Shown here: positions 25,201-33,070 of the stretch, one piece after another | Layout of the letters: each line of letters starts with the position of its first letter | Position numbering within the stretch: the first letter of the stretch is position 1 | From: Actinacidiphila bryophytorum | GTDB lineage: Bacteria > Actinomycetota > Actinomycetes > Streptomycetales > Streptomycetaceae | Assembly: GCF_016916835.1 (NCBI RefSeq) | Contig: NZ_JAFFIX010000025.1 | Coordinates: 1 to 64,000 of the forward strand | Length of the DNA: 64,000 nucleotides | Reading direction: 5' to 3' | Translations under genes and position numbers: made by a program | Notes under the pieces: generated by a model | Database searches by the model: none | What the model was told of the DNA's origin: nothing | The model's input: only the letters and a program-made list of their open reading frames with translations

Positions 25201-26657
25201 CGGGCGTGAAGACCGGCACCGATCTCACCGGCCTGGGCACTGCCTTCAGCATCGACGGTATAACGGGCGGCGCCCGTATACCGGCTGGCACCGTTCTCTC
25301 CTCGGGCTCGAGTTTCTCCTCCCGCTCCAACACCCTGACCATGCAGTCCGACGGCAACCTCGTCGTCACCTCCAAGACCGGGCAGACCCTCTGGTCCACC
25401 GGCACGGGGGGAAACCCGGGTGCCACCGGCCTCATGCAGCCTGACGGCAACCTCGTGGTCTACAAGGCCGACGGCAGTACCCAGCTGTGGTCGTCGAACA
25501 CGCAGGGCGCGAACGGCTACGCACTCCTCCAGGACCGCGGCAACCTCGTCGTCTACAACGCAAAAGGCCAGTCCCTATGGGCCGCGGGTACCGAGGTCCG
25601 CAACGACTACAACGGCGACGGCAGAAGCGACATGGCGGCCTGGTACAGCTACGCCGACACCACCTCCGGAATGGTCACCTTCACCGGAAACTCCGACGGC
25701 ACCATCGCAGGCCCCGCCAAGTCCTACACCTCGCAACCGGGGAGCTGGAACAGCTCCAAAATGCAGTTCGCCACCGGCGACTTCAACGGCGACGGCAGAA
25801 GCGACATGGCAACCGCCTACGACTACGGAGGCGGCGTCGTAAGACTCTTCACCGCTCTCGGCAACGCCACCGGCGGCTTCGGCTCCCCCACTGCCTCCTG
25901 GACCTCCAAACCCGGTGGTTTGTACCTGCCGAGCATGACCCTGCACAGTGGCGACTTCAACGGTGACGGCCGCGACGATCTCGCCGTCTGGTATTCGTAC
26001 CCCACCGGCGAAGACACCTTGTTCACCTTCACCGCCAACGTCCAGGGCGGCTTCAACGCCCCCTTCTCCTCATGGACCAGCGCCAACGGCTGGAACGTCA
26101 GCGAGTCGAAGCTCACCACCGGCGACTTCAACGGCGACGGCCGCGACGACATCGGCGCCCTGTACGGCTACACCGACGGCCACGTCACCATGTTCAGCTT
26201 CCTCACGGTCCCCACCGGAGCCTTCCACTCCCCCCTGACCTCATGGAGCAGCACCAGCTGGGGCGACTGGAACCGTACCTACCTCCAGTCCGGCGACTTC
26301 AACGCCGACGGCAAGGACGACATCGCCGCCTGGTACGACTACGCCGACGGGCACGACTCCCTCCACACCTTCCTCAGCTACGCGAACGGCACCGGCGGAT
26401 TCAACAACCCGACCCAGTCCTGGAACTCGGCAGCAGGAAACTTCGACTACTCCCACATGAAAATGACCGCCGGCGACTACAACGGCGACGGGCACGACGA
26501 TCTCGCCGCCCTGTACGGCTACACCGACGGCACAAACACCAACCGTGCCTTCACCTGGCTCGGTACCACCACCGGAGGCTTCTCAGGCTCCTATGCCGGC
26601 TGGTCATCCACCGCCTGGACCTGGAGCAATTTCCACTTCCTCAATCGGTACAACTAA
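22209..26657 (+). CDS. Giant secreted DNRLRE/bulb-lectin/FG-GAP repeat protein
   Basis: A 1482-residue protein with a signal peptide (ending AYAASAAPA). About 60-330 is a beta-rich N-domain (ATYSEILPGVDLQLRAEVEG). About 330-505 is a DNRLRE domain (SRSFFQWDIS, FRIKNVWSWSCEDREVQLWQ). Two Ig-like units follow, then FG-GAP/VCBS units from about 728 (GDLNGDGNNDIW). A bulb-type lectin at about 1019-1127 has three QxDxNxVxY-like motifs (MQSDGNLVV, MQPDGNLVVY, LQDRGNLVVY). Six tandem FG-GAP units complete it, each with a DxNxDGxxD calcium loop (DFNGDGRDDLAVWYSY). It is head-to-head with the RHS toxin. The N-terminal half is paralogous to the protein at 43745. It probably acts outside the cell as a surface or sugar-binding partner of the toxin; that role is inferred. 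Confidence 0.85.
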   Translation: MFQRIRGGPPLPRRLRGLSAAVAVTISIVGFLPAYAASAAPAPSSAVGLSDGAPGADPVGDGSLSDEDLALEQAQSTGQPSEVVSARTELSDEWANPDGSFSVKRYGSPVRVFRAGAWVPTDPTLVFAADGSVVPKASTVAVTFSGGGTGPLLSGVKDGRTLTLSWPTALPVPTLDGNVATYSEILPGVDLQLRAEVEGFSQLIVVKSAQAAQNPALATLRYTMSTVGLSVATDAGTGSVTASDPAGQSVFTSPTPLMWDSTTISSDGGTTATASARVAAEGDGTDPADAFEPPPGAQDAQMPATVSGDTLSIIPDRDLLTGADTQYPVFIDPSWAWGVRQNWTRVYQKYPNNSYWNANEVARVGYENETGGLSRSFFQWDISNIEHAGVISSVFRIKNVWSWSCEDREVQLWQTGPISSKTTWNHQPSKIGSSPLAIATESKGWSSSSCPAGNLEFDLTPKIKDAAAHANSSVTLGLYAANENDTYSWKKFDPKSAVLETKFNNAPSAPTKLGTSPKTNCASGGLIGNTTVSLYATVDDKDAGNLTARFQVFPTGSTTAVVDKTVPAMDHRVVTLSVPDANLPTGSYTWRINATDPMNATSDWSATCKFSVDRTRPGKPPLIDSTVFPSGEAGWPANTGKARTTAAFTLMPNGATDVVRYGWYTDYDPQVNYDEVAAGQNGSASVTPPGYGPHFVYAFSIDAAGNRSDTATYIYYAASLGLRDAPGDLNGDGNNDIWNVDSNGTLLTYAGQGNGQFSAATNGGQAFDDAQVTSRGDWGQDGYNDLVALEPAAVGTAKDLWTYPNNGSGIATGTGTDGGAQPLTVACPAITEPTDDNPDGCATADDHWHDADQIIAPGDLNGDERPDLLVKENNFLWAYYGDGSSKRLDLYGAPVLVGGSDWNKYTVIAPGDLNNDKVPDLLLRDNASGDVYRTYGKQGEKEGVVNPATWGDAASRVKIGSGLTAAAYPVVGSAGDVTGDGIPDVWGRKTNNTMTGWPGVKTGTDLTGLGTAFSIDGITGGARIPAGTVLSSGSSFSSRSNTLTMQSDGNLVVTSKTGQTLWSTGTGGNPGATGLMQPDGNLVVYKADGSTQLWSSNTQGANGYALLQDRGNLVVYNAKGQSLWAAGTEVRNDYNGDGRSDMAAWYSYADTTSGMVTFTGNSDGTIAGPAKSYTSQPGSWNSSKMQFATGDFNGDGRSDMATAYDYGGGVVRLFTALGNATGGFGSPTASWTSKPGGLYLPSMTLHSGDFNGDGRDDLAVWYSYPTGEDTLFTFTANVQGGFNAPFSSWTSANGWNVSESKLTTGDFNGDGRDDIGALYGYTDGHVTMFSFLTVPTGAFHSPLTSWSSTSWGDWNRTYLQSGDFNADGKDDIAAWYDYADGHDSLHTFLSYANGTGGFNNPTQSWNSAAGNFDYSHMKMTAGDYNGDGHDDLAALYGYTDGTNTNRAFTWLGTTTGGFSGSYAGWSSTAWTWSNFHFLNRYN

Positions 26658-26673
26658 CCTGTAGGTCGCATAA

Positions 26674-26705
26674 GGGGTGCCGTCGGATATTCCAGGCGGC
26701 ACCCC
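26674..26705 (+). terminator. Hairpin terminator after the first FG-GAP gene
   Basis: GGGGTGCCG (26674-26682) pairs perfectly with CGGCACCCC (26697-26705) across a 14-base loop, 16 bp after the stop. No T run follows, as is common in Streptomyces. Confidence 0.6.
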
Positions 26706-26833
26706 ACCTGCAACATGCCCGGCTGTTCTCTGCGAACCCTGCCAGTCGAGGCGGTACCCCCGAGCTGAACGGGAGGTAGCCGCGTCGTATCATCGGATGT
26801 TCTGCTTCGTCCGGTGAGGATCTTGGGGGTTCG

Positions 26834-28345
26834 GTGTCGAAGGTGTCGCGCCGGGTGGCGTTGTCGGCGCTCGGTCTTGGTGTGGTCGCCGTCGCGGGGT
26901 GCGAGGGGCAGAGCGACGACAGCCCTTCCGTACCGCAGTCGCGGCGCACCGGAGACAACCCCGTCGCCCGTGAGAACCGGCTGGCCGGGTCCGCGGACTG
27001 GAAGATGTCCAGGAACGGCACCCGCCCGGTCACCGACGATGCCGGGCAGATCCAGGGTTACGCGTCTGCCACGTCGGTGAACATCGGCGAGTCCGTGGAC
27101 TTCCACGTCTCCGTACGGCCCGCGGGCCACTTCACGGTGGCCGTCTACCGGCTGGGCCACTACGGGGGTGTCGGCGCCCGCCACCTGGTGACCAGCCCCC
27201 GCCTCTCCGGTGCCGCGCGGCCGGTGCCCGCCTCGGACCCGGCGACCGGGACGATCACCTGCGGCTGGCCGGTGTCATGGACGCTGGCGGTACCCAAGGA
27301 GTGGGTGTCCGGGTCCTATCTGGCGGTCTTCACCAGCGAGGCCGGTTTCCGGAGCTACACCCCGTTCGTGGTACGCGATGACGCCCGCCGGGCGGACTTC
27401 CTGGCCGTGGTGCCGTTCACGACGTACGCGGCCTACAACCTGTGGCCGATGGACGGCCGTACCGGCAAGAGCCTGTACAAGGGGTACGACGCCCAGGGGA
27501 AGGTCGGCGGCCTGGACTACCGGGCCTTCGAGGTGGCCTTCGACCGCCCCTACTTCGGCAGCGGCCTGCCCTCGCGCTCCCAGATCGACCGCGACCTGGT
27601 CACCTGGATCGAACGCTCCGGCTACGACGTCACCTACGCCAGCAGCCTGGACCTGCACGAGGGCCGTATCGACCCCTCCCACTACCGCGGCCTGGTCTTC
27701 ACCGGCCACGACGAGTACTGGTCCAAGCCCATGCGCGACGTCGCGCAGTCCGCCGTGGAGGCCGGCACGCATCTGGTGTACCTGGCGGCGAACAACGTCT
27801 ACTGGCACGTCCGGCTCCGGCAGGGCACCGACGGCCGCGACAACCGGGTCATGACCTGCTACAAGGACACCCAGGACCCCACCGCCGACACCAGCGGCCC
27901 CACCACCCGGTGGCGCCAGCTGGACGCCGACGGCGCCCGCGCCGAGCAGGGGCTGCTGGGCGTGCAGTACAACGGCGTGGTCAAGACCGAGGTCCCGCTG
28001 GTGGTCAAGGACGCCGGGCACTGGTTCTGGAAGGGAACCGGGGTCAGCGACGGCGACACCATAGACAACCTGATAGGCGGCGAGGCCGACGGGCGGAACG
28101 CCCGCATGCCCCAGCCTGCTGCGGCCCACCACGCACTGCTGTCCGCGTCGCCCTACACCGACAAGCAGGACGGCGTGCACCGCATCCAGAACACCAGCCT
28201 GTACGAGACCAAGCACGGCACCGTCGTCTTCGTCGCCGGCACCTTCAACTGGACCCGCGCCCTCGCCGACCCCAAACACACCGACCACCGCGTCCAGGCC
28301 GCGACCACCAACCTCTTCACCCGCATGCTCCAGCCCCGGGCCTAA
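26834..28345 (+). CDS. Lipoprotein resembling the N,N-dimethylformamidase large subunit
   Basis: A 503-residue protein starting at GTG 26834. A lipoprotein signal (lipobox VAVAGC) is followed by a small beta domain and a large domain like the C-terminal part of dimethylformamidase beta subunits (VVPFTTYAAYNLWPMDGRTG, RGLVFTGHDEYWSKPMRDV, GTHLVYLAANNVYWHVRL). The GHDEYW motif is the most conserved block of the family. Dimethylformamidase proper is a cytoplasmic iron amidase; these exported actinobacterial relatives are of unknown function, so amide hydrolysis should not be assumed. It sits alone between the first toxin module and a convergent TetR gene. Confidence 0.72.
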   Translation: MSKVSRRVALSALGLGVVAVAGCEGQSDDSPSVPQSRRTGDNPVARENRLAGSADWKMSRNGTRPVTDDAGQIQGYASATSVNIGESVDFHVSVRPAGHFTVAVYRLGHYGGVGARHLVTSPRLSGAARPVPASDPATGTITCGWPVSWTLAVPKEWVSGSYLAVFTSEAGFRSYTPFVVRDDARRADFLAVVPFTTYAAYNLWPMDGRTGKSLYKGYDAQGKVGGLDYRAFEVAFDRPYFGSGLPSRSQIDRDLVTWIERSGYDVTYASSLDLHEGRIDPSHYRGLVFTGHDEYWSKPMRDVAQSAVEAGTHLVYLAANNVYWHVRLRQGTDGRDNRVMTCYKDTQDPTADTSGPTTRWRQLDADGARAEQGLLGVQYNGVVKTEVPLVVKDAGHWFWKGTGVSDGDTIDNLIGGEADGRNARMPQPAAAHHALLSASPYTDKQDGVHRIQNTSLYETKHGTVVFVAGTFNWTRALADPKHTDHRVQAATTNLFTRMLQPRA

Positions 28346-28493
28346 AAGCCGACAATGTCCGCCCGCGGATGAAGGCGCCCGTTCGCGAAGGAGATGCCGA
28401 CGCGCTCGGCGTATGTGAGGACGAGCGAGTGCCACCCGATCCCGTCCGGGGAGGAAGACCGCTCATCCGCTCCCGAAGAGTCGGCCCGGTGGG

Positions 28494-29117
28494 CTAGGCC
28501 GTCAGGTCGAGGCTGGCCGGGACGGCATGGATCGTGCCGGTCAGGGCGGTTTGGAGGGCGGGGCGGGCGCCGGCGCCGTGGGCGCGGACCCATGCGCGGC
28601 CCGCGATGCTGAAGGCGGTCAGGGTCAGTTCCGCCAGGACGTGGAGACGCAGGTCGTCCGCGTCGAGGGCGAGTTTGCCGGCCAGCAGTGTCGCCAACTG
28701 CTCCTTGACCTGGGCGCGGTGGTGTTCGACGTAGCGGAGCAGGGCGGGTTCTGCTGCCGCCAGGCGGCGGGTGGCGAGGAAGCGGGCGTCCCACGTGTCG
28801 TCCAGGCCGTCGAGGGCCGCGGCGAGCGCGCGGTGGAGCGCGTCGAGGACCGGGCCGGTCAGGGTGTCGGCCTCGACGGTGGCCAGGAAGGCCGTCCACA
28901 GCTCGGCCTCGGCCTCGATCCCGGCCGCCTCCTTGGCCGGGAAGGTGCGCGAGAACGTGCTCTTGGAGACCTCCGCCTCCTCGGCCAGCTCCTCCAGCGT
29001 GGTCGCGTCGAAGCCCTGCTCGGTGAACAGCCGCAGTGCCGCGTCGGCCAGCGCCCGGCGGGTGCGCAGCTTCTTGCGCTCGCGCAACGGCAGGGAACGG
29101 ACGTCGTCGCTCGTCAT
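28494..29117 (-). CDS. TetR-family repressor
   Basis: A 207-residue TetR protein with an N-terminal HTH (RRALADAALRLFTEQGFDAT ... EEAEVSKSTFSRTFPAKE) and an all-helical ligand domain. It is divergent from the hemerythrin/MFS pair, with 97 bp between starts, and so is the likely local repressor of the exporter. The shared gap contains inverted repeats that could be its operator. Ligand unknown. Confidence 0.85.
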   Translation of the reverse strand: MTSDDVRSLPLRERKKLRTRRALADAALRLFTEQGFDATTLEELAEEAEVSKSTFSRTFPAKEAAGIEAEAELWTAFLATVEADTLTGPVLDALHRALAAALDGLDDTWDARFLATRRLAAAEPALLRYVEHHRAQVKEQLATLLAGKLALDADDLRLHVLAELTLTAFSIAGRAWVRAHGAGARPALQTALTGTIHAVPASLDLTA

Positions 29118-29155
29118 GCCCCTCAGCCTACCCGCTCGCGGGCTCCCGCCTCAAG

Positions 29156-29215
29156 TGAGACGCAGATTCATTTGGTGCTTGACATGAAATGAGGCGGAGA
29201 GTCATTCTTGTCTCA
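29156..29215. promoter_or_regulatory. Divergent control region with nested inverted repeats
   Basis: TGAGAC (29156-29161) and GTCTCA (29210-29215) form outer arms; TCATTT (29168-29173) and AAATGA (29187-29192) form inner arms. TTGACA (29179-29184) lies inside the inner pair, with a weak TCATTC 17 bases later, placing transcription start at or near ATG 29215, so the hemerythrin message may be leaderless. A TetR dimer bound here would block the promoter. The operator role is inferred. Confidence 0.5.
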
Positions 29216-29865
29216 TGACTCACTACCGGCTGGACATGACGATGATGTTCGCGATGCACGACGCGATGCGCCGCGACCTCGCCCAGGTCACGCGCATCGC
29301 AAGCGGCGTCACGAGAAGCAGCAGCGACGACCCCGCCCACCTGCTGCGCACCGCACTGGGCTGGGAGCTGTTCAAGAAGTTCCTGCTGGTGCACCACCAG
29401 ACGGAGGACGACGTCCTGTGGCCGGCGCTGCGCAAAGCGGTGGCCGGGAACGACGACCAGCTCGCCCTCGCGGACGCCCTGGAGGAGGAGCACGGCGTCA
29501 TCGAACCGCTGCTCGCCGCCGTCGACGCGGCAGGCGCCGACCCCGACGGCGGGCACGGTCGGTTCGCCGACATAGTCGACGAACTCGCCGGTCAGCTCGG
29601 CGCGCACCTCACACACGAGGAGGCCAACGGCCTCACCCTCATCGACGCCTCGCTCCCCGCCGAGCAGTGGCAGCACTTCGCCGCCGTCCACGGGCAGCGC
29701 CTCACGCCCGACGCGGACACGTACATGCCGTGGCTGCTCAGCCACCACGGCCCGGACGAACTCGCCCGCGCGCTGGAGAAGTTCCCGCCGCGCTTCGCGA
29801 ACGCCTTCCGCGAGCAGTGGGCGCCCGCCTTCGCCGCCCGCGGCGACCTGTGGAACGGACGGTGA
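29215..29865 (+). CDS. Hemerythrin-domain protein
   Basis: A 216-residue helical protein with the spaced His/Glu ligands of a hemerythrin diiron site: His15 in MMFAMHDAMRRDL, KFLLVHHQTEDDVLWPAL, LEEEHGVIEPLL and HLTHEEANGLTLI. Such proteins bind oxygen, nitric oxide or iron in the cytoplasm. It is followed after 6 bases by a drug-type exporter gene and controlled from the same region as a divergent TetR, suggesting a stress or xenobiotic response unit. Its exact ligand is not evident. Confidence 0.82.
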   Translation: MTHYRLDMTMMFAMHDAMRRDLAQVTRIASGVTRSSSDDPAHLLRTALGWELFKKFLLVHHQTEDDVLWPALRKAVAGNDDQLALADALEEEHGVIEPLLAAVDAAGADPDGGHGRFADIVDELAGQLGAHLTHEEANGLTLIDASLPAEQWQHFAAVHGQRLTPDADTYMPWLLSHHGPDELARALEKFPPRFANAFREQWAPAFAARGDLWNGR

Positions 29866-29871
29866 CCTGCG

Positions 29872-31332
29872 ATGTCCCTCGACAGCACCTCCGTGCCGCG
29901 CACCGCGGCCTCCGCACCCCCGCGCAGGCTCGGGCTCGCGCTGCTCGTCATCGCCACCGCCCAGCTGATGCTGGTCCTGGACGACACGATCGTGAACGTC
30001 GCCGTCCCCAGCATCCAGCGCTCACTGGACGTGCCCACGTCCAGCCTCAACTGGGTCATCAGCTTCTACGCCCTCAGCTTCGGCGGCCTGCTGCTGGTCG
30101 GCGGCCGGGCGGGCGACCTCTTCGGGCGGCTGCGGGTCTTCCGCGCGGGCATAGCGCTGTTCACGCTGGCGTCCGTCAGCGGCGGATTCGCCCCGAACGA
30201 GACCGCGTTGATCGTCTCGCGGGTCGTGCAGGGCTGCGGAGCCGCCGTCGCCGCGCCCTGCGCGCTGTCCCTGCTCGCCGTCACCTTCCCGGCCGGCCCC
30301 GCACGCACCAAGGCGCTCGGCGTGTACGGGGCCATGGGCGGGCTCGGGTCGGTGCTGGGGCTGCTGGTGGGCGGGGCGCTGACGGAGTACGCAAGTTGGC
30401 GGTGGGTGCTCTTCATCAACGCGCCCATAGCTCTGCTGGTGCTGGCCGGCACCGGGCTCGGCGTGCTCAACTCCGGTGAGCGGGAGCCGGACCGGCTCGA
30501 CATACCCGGCGCCGTGACCGCGACGCTCGGTATCGGCTCGCTCATCTACGCGCTCAGTCGCGGCACCGCCGACGGCTGGACGGACGCGGGCACCGTCGCG
30601 GCCTTCGCCGCCGGGGCCGTCCTCGTCGCCGCCTTCGTCGTCGTCGAGCGCCGCAGCCGCGCCCCCATGCTGCCTGGGCGGCTCGTCGCCGACCGCAACC
30701 GGGGCGGAGCCAACGCCGTCATGCTGCTGCTCGGCCTCGGCCTGCTGGCGATGTTCTACCTGCTCACCCTCTATATGCAGGTCGTCCGCGGCTACTCGGC
30801 GCTGCACACCGGGCTCGCCTACCTGCCGGTCGTCGTCGGCACGGGCGTCGCCGCCGCCGGGCTGGGGCCGGCCCTGCTGGCCCGCCTCCAGGCCGGAACG
30901 GTCATCGGCGTCGGCATGGCGATGGCCGCGGGGGGCCTGGCCTGGACGGCCGCACTGCTCGACCCGGCCTCCTCCTACTGGACGGTCCTCGTCCCCACCA
31001 TGCTCGCCGTCGGGGTCGGCACGGGCCTGACCTTCGTCGGCTGCACGGTGACCGGCATGCGCGGGGTGGCCCCCCGCGAGTCCGGCGTCGCGGCGGGCCT
31101 GCTCAACACCAGCACCCAGTGCGGCGGCGCCCTGGGCCTGGCGGCCCTGGCCGCGCTGGCCTCCGCAACCACCCGTAGCCGCCTGTCCGCGGGCCACGCC
31201 CTGCCCGCCGCCCTGACCAGCGGCTACGCGGCGGGGCTGCTGGCAGCAGCGGTCATCTACGCGATAGCCGCGGGGGTCGCTGCGCTGGCGATCGACGCAA
31301 GGCTCACCCCCGAGGAGGCCTCGGGGCACTGA
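29872..31332 (+). CDS. MFS drug-type exporter (DHA2, 14-helix)
   Basis: A 486-residue membrane protein of the EmrB/QacA type. It has motif D1-like LVLDDTIVNVAVPSIQRSL, motif A GGRAGDLFGRLRVFRAG, and motif C GGLGSVLGLLVGGAL in helix 5. Length and the number of hydrophobic segments fit 14 helices. It starts 6 bp after the hemerythrin gene (coupled) and is likely repressed by the divergent TetR. It would use the proton gradient to expel a drug or metabolite. Confidence 0.87.
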   Translation: MSLDSTSVPRTAASAPPRRLGLALLVIATAQLMLVLDDTIVNVAVPSIQRSLDVPTSSLNWVISFYALSFGGLLLVGGRAGDLFGRLRVFRAGIALFTLASVSGGFAPNETALIVSRVVQGCGAAVAAPCALSLLAVTFPAGPARTKALGVYGAMGGLGSVLGLLVGGALTEYASWRWVLFINAPIALLVLAGTGLGVLNSGEREPDRLDIPGAVTATLGIGSLIYALSRGTADGWTDAGTVAAFAAGAVLVAAFVVVERRSRAPMLPGRLVADRNRGGANAVMLLLGLGLLAMFYLLTLYMQVVRGYSALHTGLAYLPVVVGTGVAAAGLGPALLARLQAGTVIGVGMAMAAGGLAWTAALLDPASSYWTVLVPTMLAVGVGTGLTFVGCTVTGMRGVAPRESGVAAGLLNTSTQCGGALGLAALAALASATTRSRLSAGHALPAALTSGYAAGLLAAAVIYAIAAGVAALAIDARLTPEEASGH

Positions 31333-31653
31333 GCCGGCGGGGCGACCAGCGGGCGGGGCGCTGGCAGGACGCTGTGCCTGCGGCCCGGGCGAGCCGGCGG
31401 GCGCTGTGCCTGCGGCCCGGGCGAGCCGGCGGGCGCTGGGCGGGCGGGCCGATGCGTCGGCGCGGCGCTGAGCCAGCGGGGGGCACTGAGCGGGCGGGGC
31501 AACCAGCGGGCGGAGCCGACCAGCCGGGGGGGCGGCCAGCGGGGCGGGCGCTGAGCCTGCCAGGCCGATGATCCCGCGAGGTGAGCGATGAGTTCGGCCC
31601 GCCCGGCCGGTCTACCCCCCGAGCGAGCCAATCCGGAACACAAGGAGCACACC
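31333..31653. repeat. GC-rich tandem and dispersed repeats, no gene
   Basis: Two adjacent 32-bp copies lie at 31369-31400 and 31401-31432, differing at the first base, built on CTGTGCCTGCGGCCCGGGCG. A second motif, GGGGCACTGAGC followed by GGCGGGGC, occurs at the exporter's stop codon (about 31324) and again near 31481, so the gap seems made of local duplications of the gene end. No coding sequence is convincing. Confidence 0.6.
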
Positions 31654-32289
31654 ATGGGCCTCATCGAAATCGAGCTGTTCGCCACGCTGGACCTTGTCGG
31701 GCAGGCGCCCGGGGGGCCGGAGGAGGATCCGGCGGGCGGGTTTCCGTTCGGCGGGTGGCAGGCGCCGCTGATCGACGAGGTCGCGGGGGCGCAGATCGGC
31801 GCCGCGTACGAGGGCACCGACGCGCTGCTGCTCGGGCGGCGGACATACGACCTGTTCGCCTCCTACTGGCCGCACCAGAAGGGTGGCGAGGACGGCGACA
31901 TCGCCACGCTCTTCAACAGCGTGCCGAAGTACGTCGCCTCTCGCGGCACACCGGACCTGTCGTGGGCCGGGTCCACGCACCTCGGGCCGGACCTGGGCGC
32001 CGCCCTGCGGGAGGTGCGCGAACGGCACGAGCACATCAAGGTCGTGGGCAGCCTGGACCTGGTGCAGACCCTGCTGCACGAAGGGCTCTTCGACCGGCTC
32101 GACCTGTGGATCCACCCGGTCGTGCTCGGCGTAGGCAAGAAGGTCTTCGACGGCGGCGAGGTGCCGGCGAACCTCACCCTGCTCGCCCCGCCCGCGGCCA
32201 GCCCGAAGGGCACCGTCTACCTGCGCTACGCCCTCGCCGAGGGCACCCCGCGCACCGGTGACATGAGCGCCCCCGACCGCGGCGTCTGA
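31654..32289 (+). CDS. Dihydrofolate-reductase-like (RibD C-terminal) protein
   Basis: A 211-residue protein from ATG 31654 with AAGGAG at good spacing. It has the RibD_C/DHFR-like pattern (LIEIELFATLDLVGQ, ALLLGRRTYDLFASYWP, HIKVVGSLDLVQTLLHEGLF, LWIHPVVLGVGKKVF). These stand-alone homologues bind NADPH and probably reduce an unknown small substrate; a true folate or riboflavin role is unlikely without partner genes. The long Gly/Pro insert after residue 20 (GPEEDPAGGFPFGGWQ) is common in the actinobacterial subgroup. Confidence 0.8.
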   Translation: MGLIEIELFATLDLVGQAPGGPEEDPAGGFPFGGWQAPLIDEVAGAQIGAAYEGTDALLLGRRTYDLFASYWPHQKGGEDGDIATLFNSVPKYVASRGTPDLSWAGSTHLGPDLGAALREVRERHEHIKVVGSLDLVQTLLHEGLFDRLDLWIHPVVLGVGKKVFDGGEVPANLTLLAPPAASPKGTVYLRYALAEGTPRTGDMSAPDRGV

Positions 32290-32346
32290 GGCCCAGGCCC
32301 GGGCCGCAGCCCCCGCGTCCCAGCTCAGGCCAAAGCCCTCGCCGCC

Positions 32347-32940
32347 CTAGTCCGGGCGGCAGGCCCGGACGACGGAGGCGATCACGTCGTCCAGCCCCTC
32401 CTCGGCCACTTCCGGCGCCACCACGCCGCTCGCGGCCAGGCCGATGTAACCCTGCAGCGGCGCGAAGACCGTCAGTGCGACCCTTTCCAGGTCCCCGGCG
32501 CGCACCTCACCGCGCCGCTGCCCCTCGGCGACCATGTCGAGGCCCTGCTGCACCCACCGGAGGGCGGCGCCGCCGAGCTCCTCGGACGCCTCCGGGCTGT
32601 GCTTGGCCGAGAACATCAGGTCAAGCAGTGCGCCGTTGGCGGCGGCGAAGCCGACGAAGGCGCGGGCTGTGGCGTCGAGTTGCTCGGGGAAGGTCCGGCC
32701 CGCGCCGTCCTGCGCGGTGGCGATGGCCGCGGTGAGCCGTTCGAAACCCGTGAGCGCCAGTGCGTCCAGCAGGGCCTGCTTGGTGGTGAAGTGCCGCCGG
32801 GGTGCGGCCGGGCTCACCCCGAGGTCGCGGGCCAGCTCCCGCAGCGACAGTGCGTCGGAACCCTTCTCACGCAGCATCTCCTCGGCCCGGGCCAGCAGGG
32901 CCGCCGCGAGGTCTCCGTGGTGGTAAGGGCGCTTGTGCAT
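32347..32940 (-). CDS. TetR-family repressor with WHG-type C-terminal domain
   Basis: A 197-residue protein. It starts MHKRPYHHGDLAAALLARAE, the usual head of TetR regulators with a WHG-type ligand domain, with HTH LRELARDLGVSPAAPRRHFT. It is divergent from the SDR gene at 33071 and separated by 130 bp carrying three phased ACATTG repeats, so it probably represses that oxidoreductase. Confidence 0.85.
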   Translation of the reverse strand: MHKRPYHHGDLAAALLARAEEMLREKGSDALSLRELARDLGVSPAAPRRHFTTKQALLDALALTGFERLTAAIATAQDGAGRTFPEQLDATARAFVGFAAANGALLDLMFSAKHSPEASEELGGAALRWVQQGLDMVAEGQRRGEVRAGDLERVALTVFAPLQGYIGLAASGVVAPEVAEEGLDDVIASVVRACRPD

Positions 32941-32972
32941 GCCCTCACTCTAGACCAGTGTGACCAGCGACA

Positions 32973-33014
32973 ACATTGTGCCCGTTGCCTACATTGTTTG
33001 CATCGCCTACATTG
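32973..33014. promoter_or_regulatory. Three ACATTG repeats at exact 18-bp period
   Basis: ACATTG begins at 32973, 32991 and 33009. The last two repeats are part of a longer identity, GCCTACATTG at 32987 and 33005; the two full 18-bp units share 13 positions. They lie between the TetR and SDR genes and may be operator sites or a tandem duplication of the promoter. A second small direct repeat, GACCAG, occurs twice in 32953-32969. Confidence 0.5.
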
Positions 33015-33070
33015 AGAGGAGGGCAGGCCGCCACGGCCCCCCGTACCCACCCTTTCCGCTGGAGGACCGC

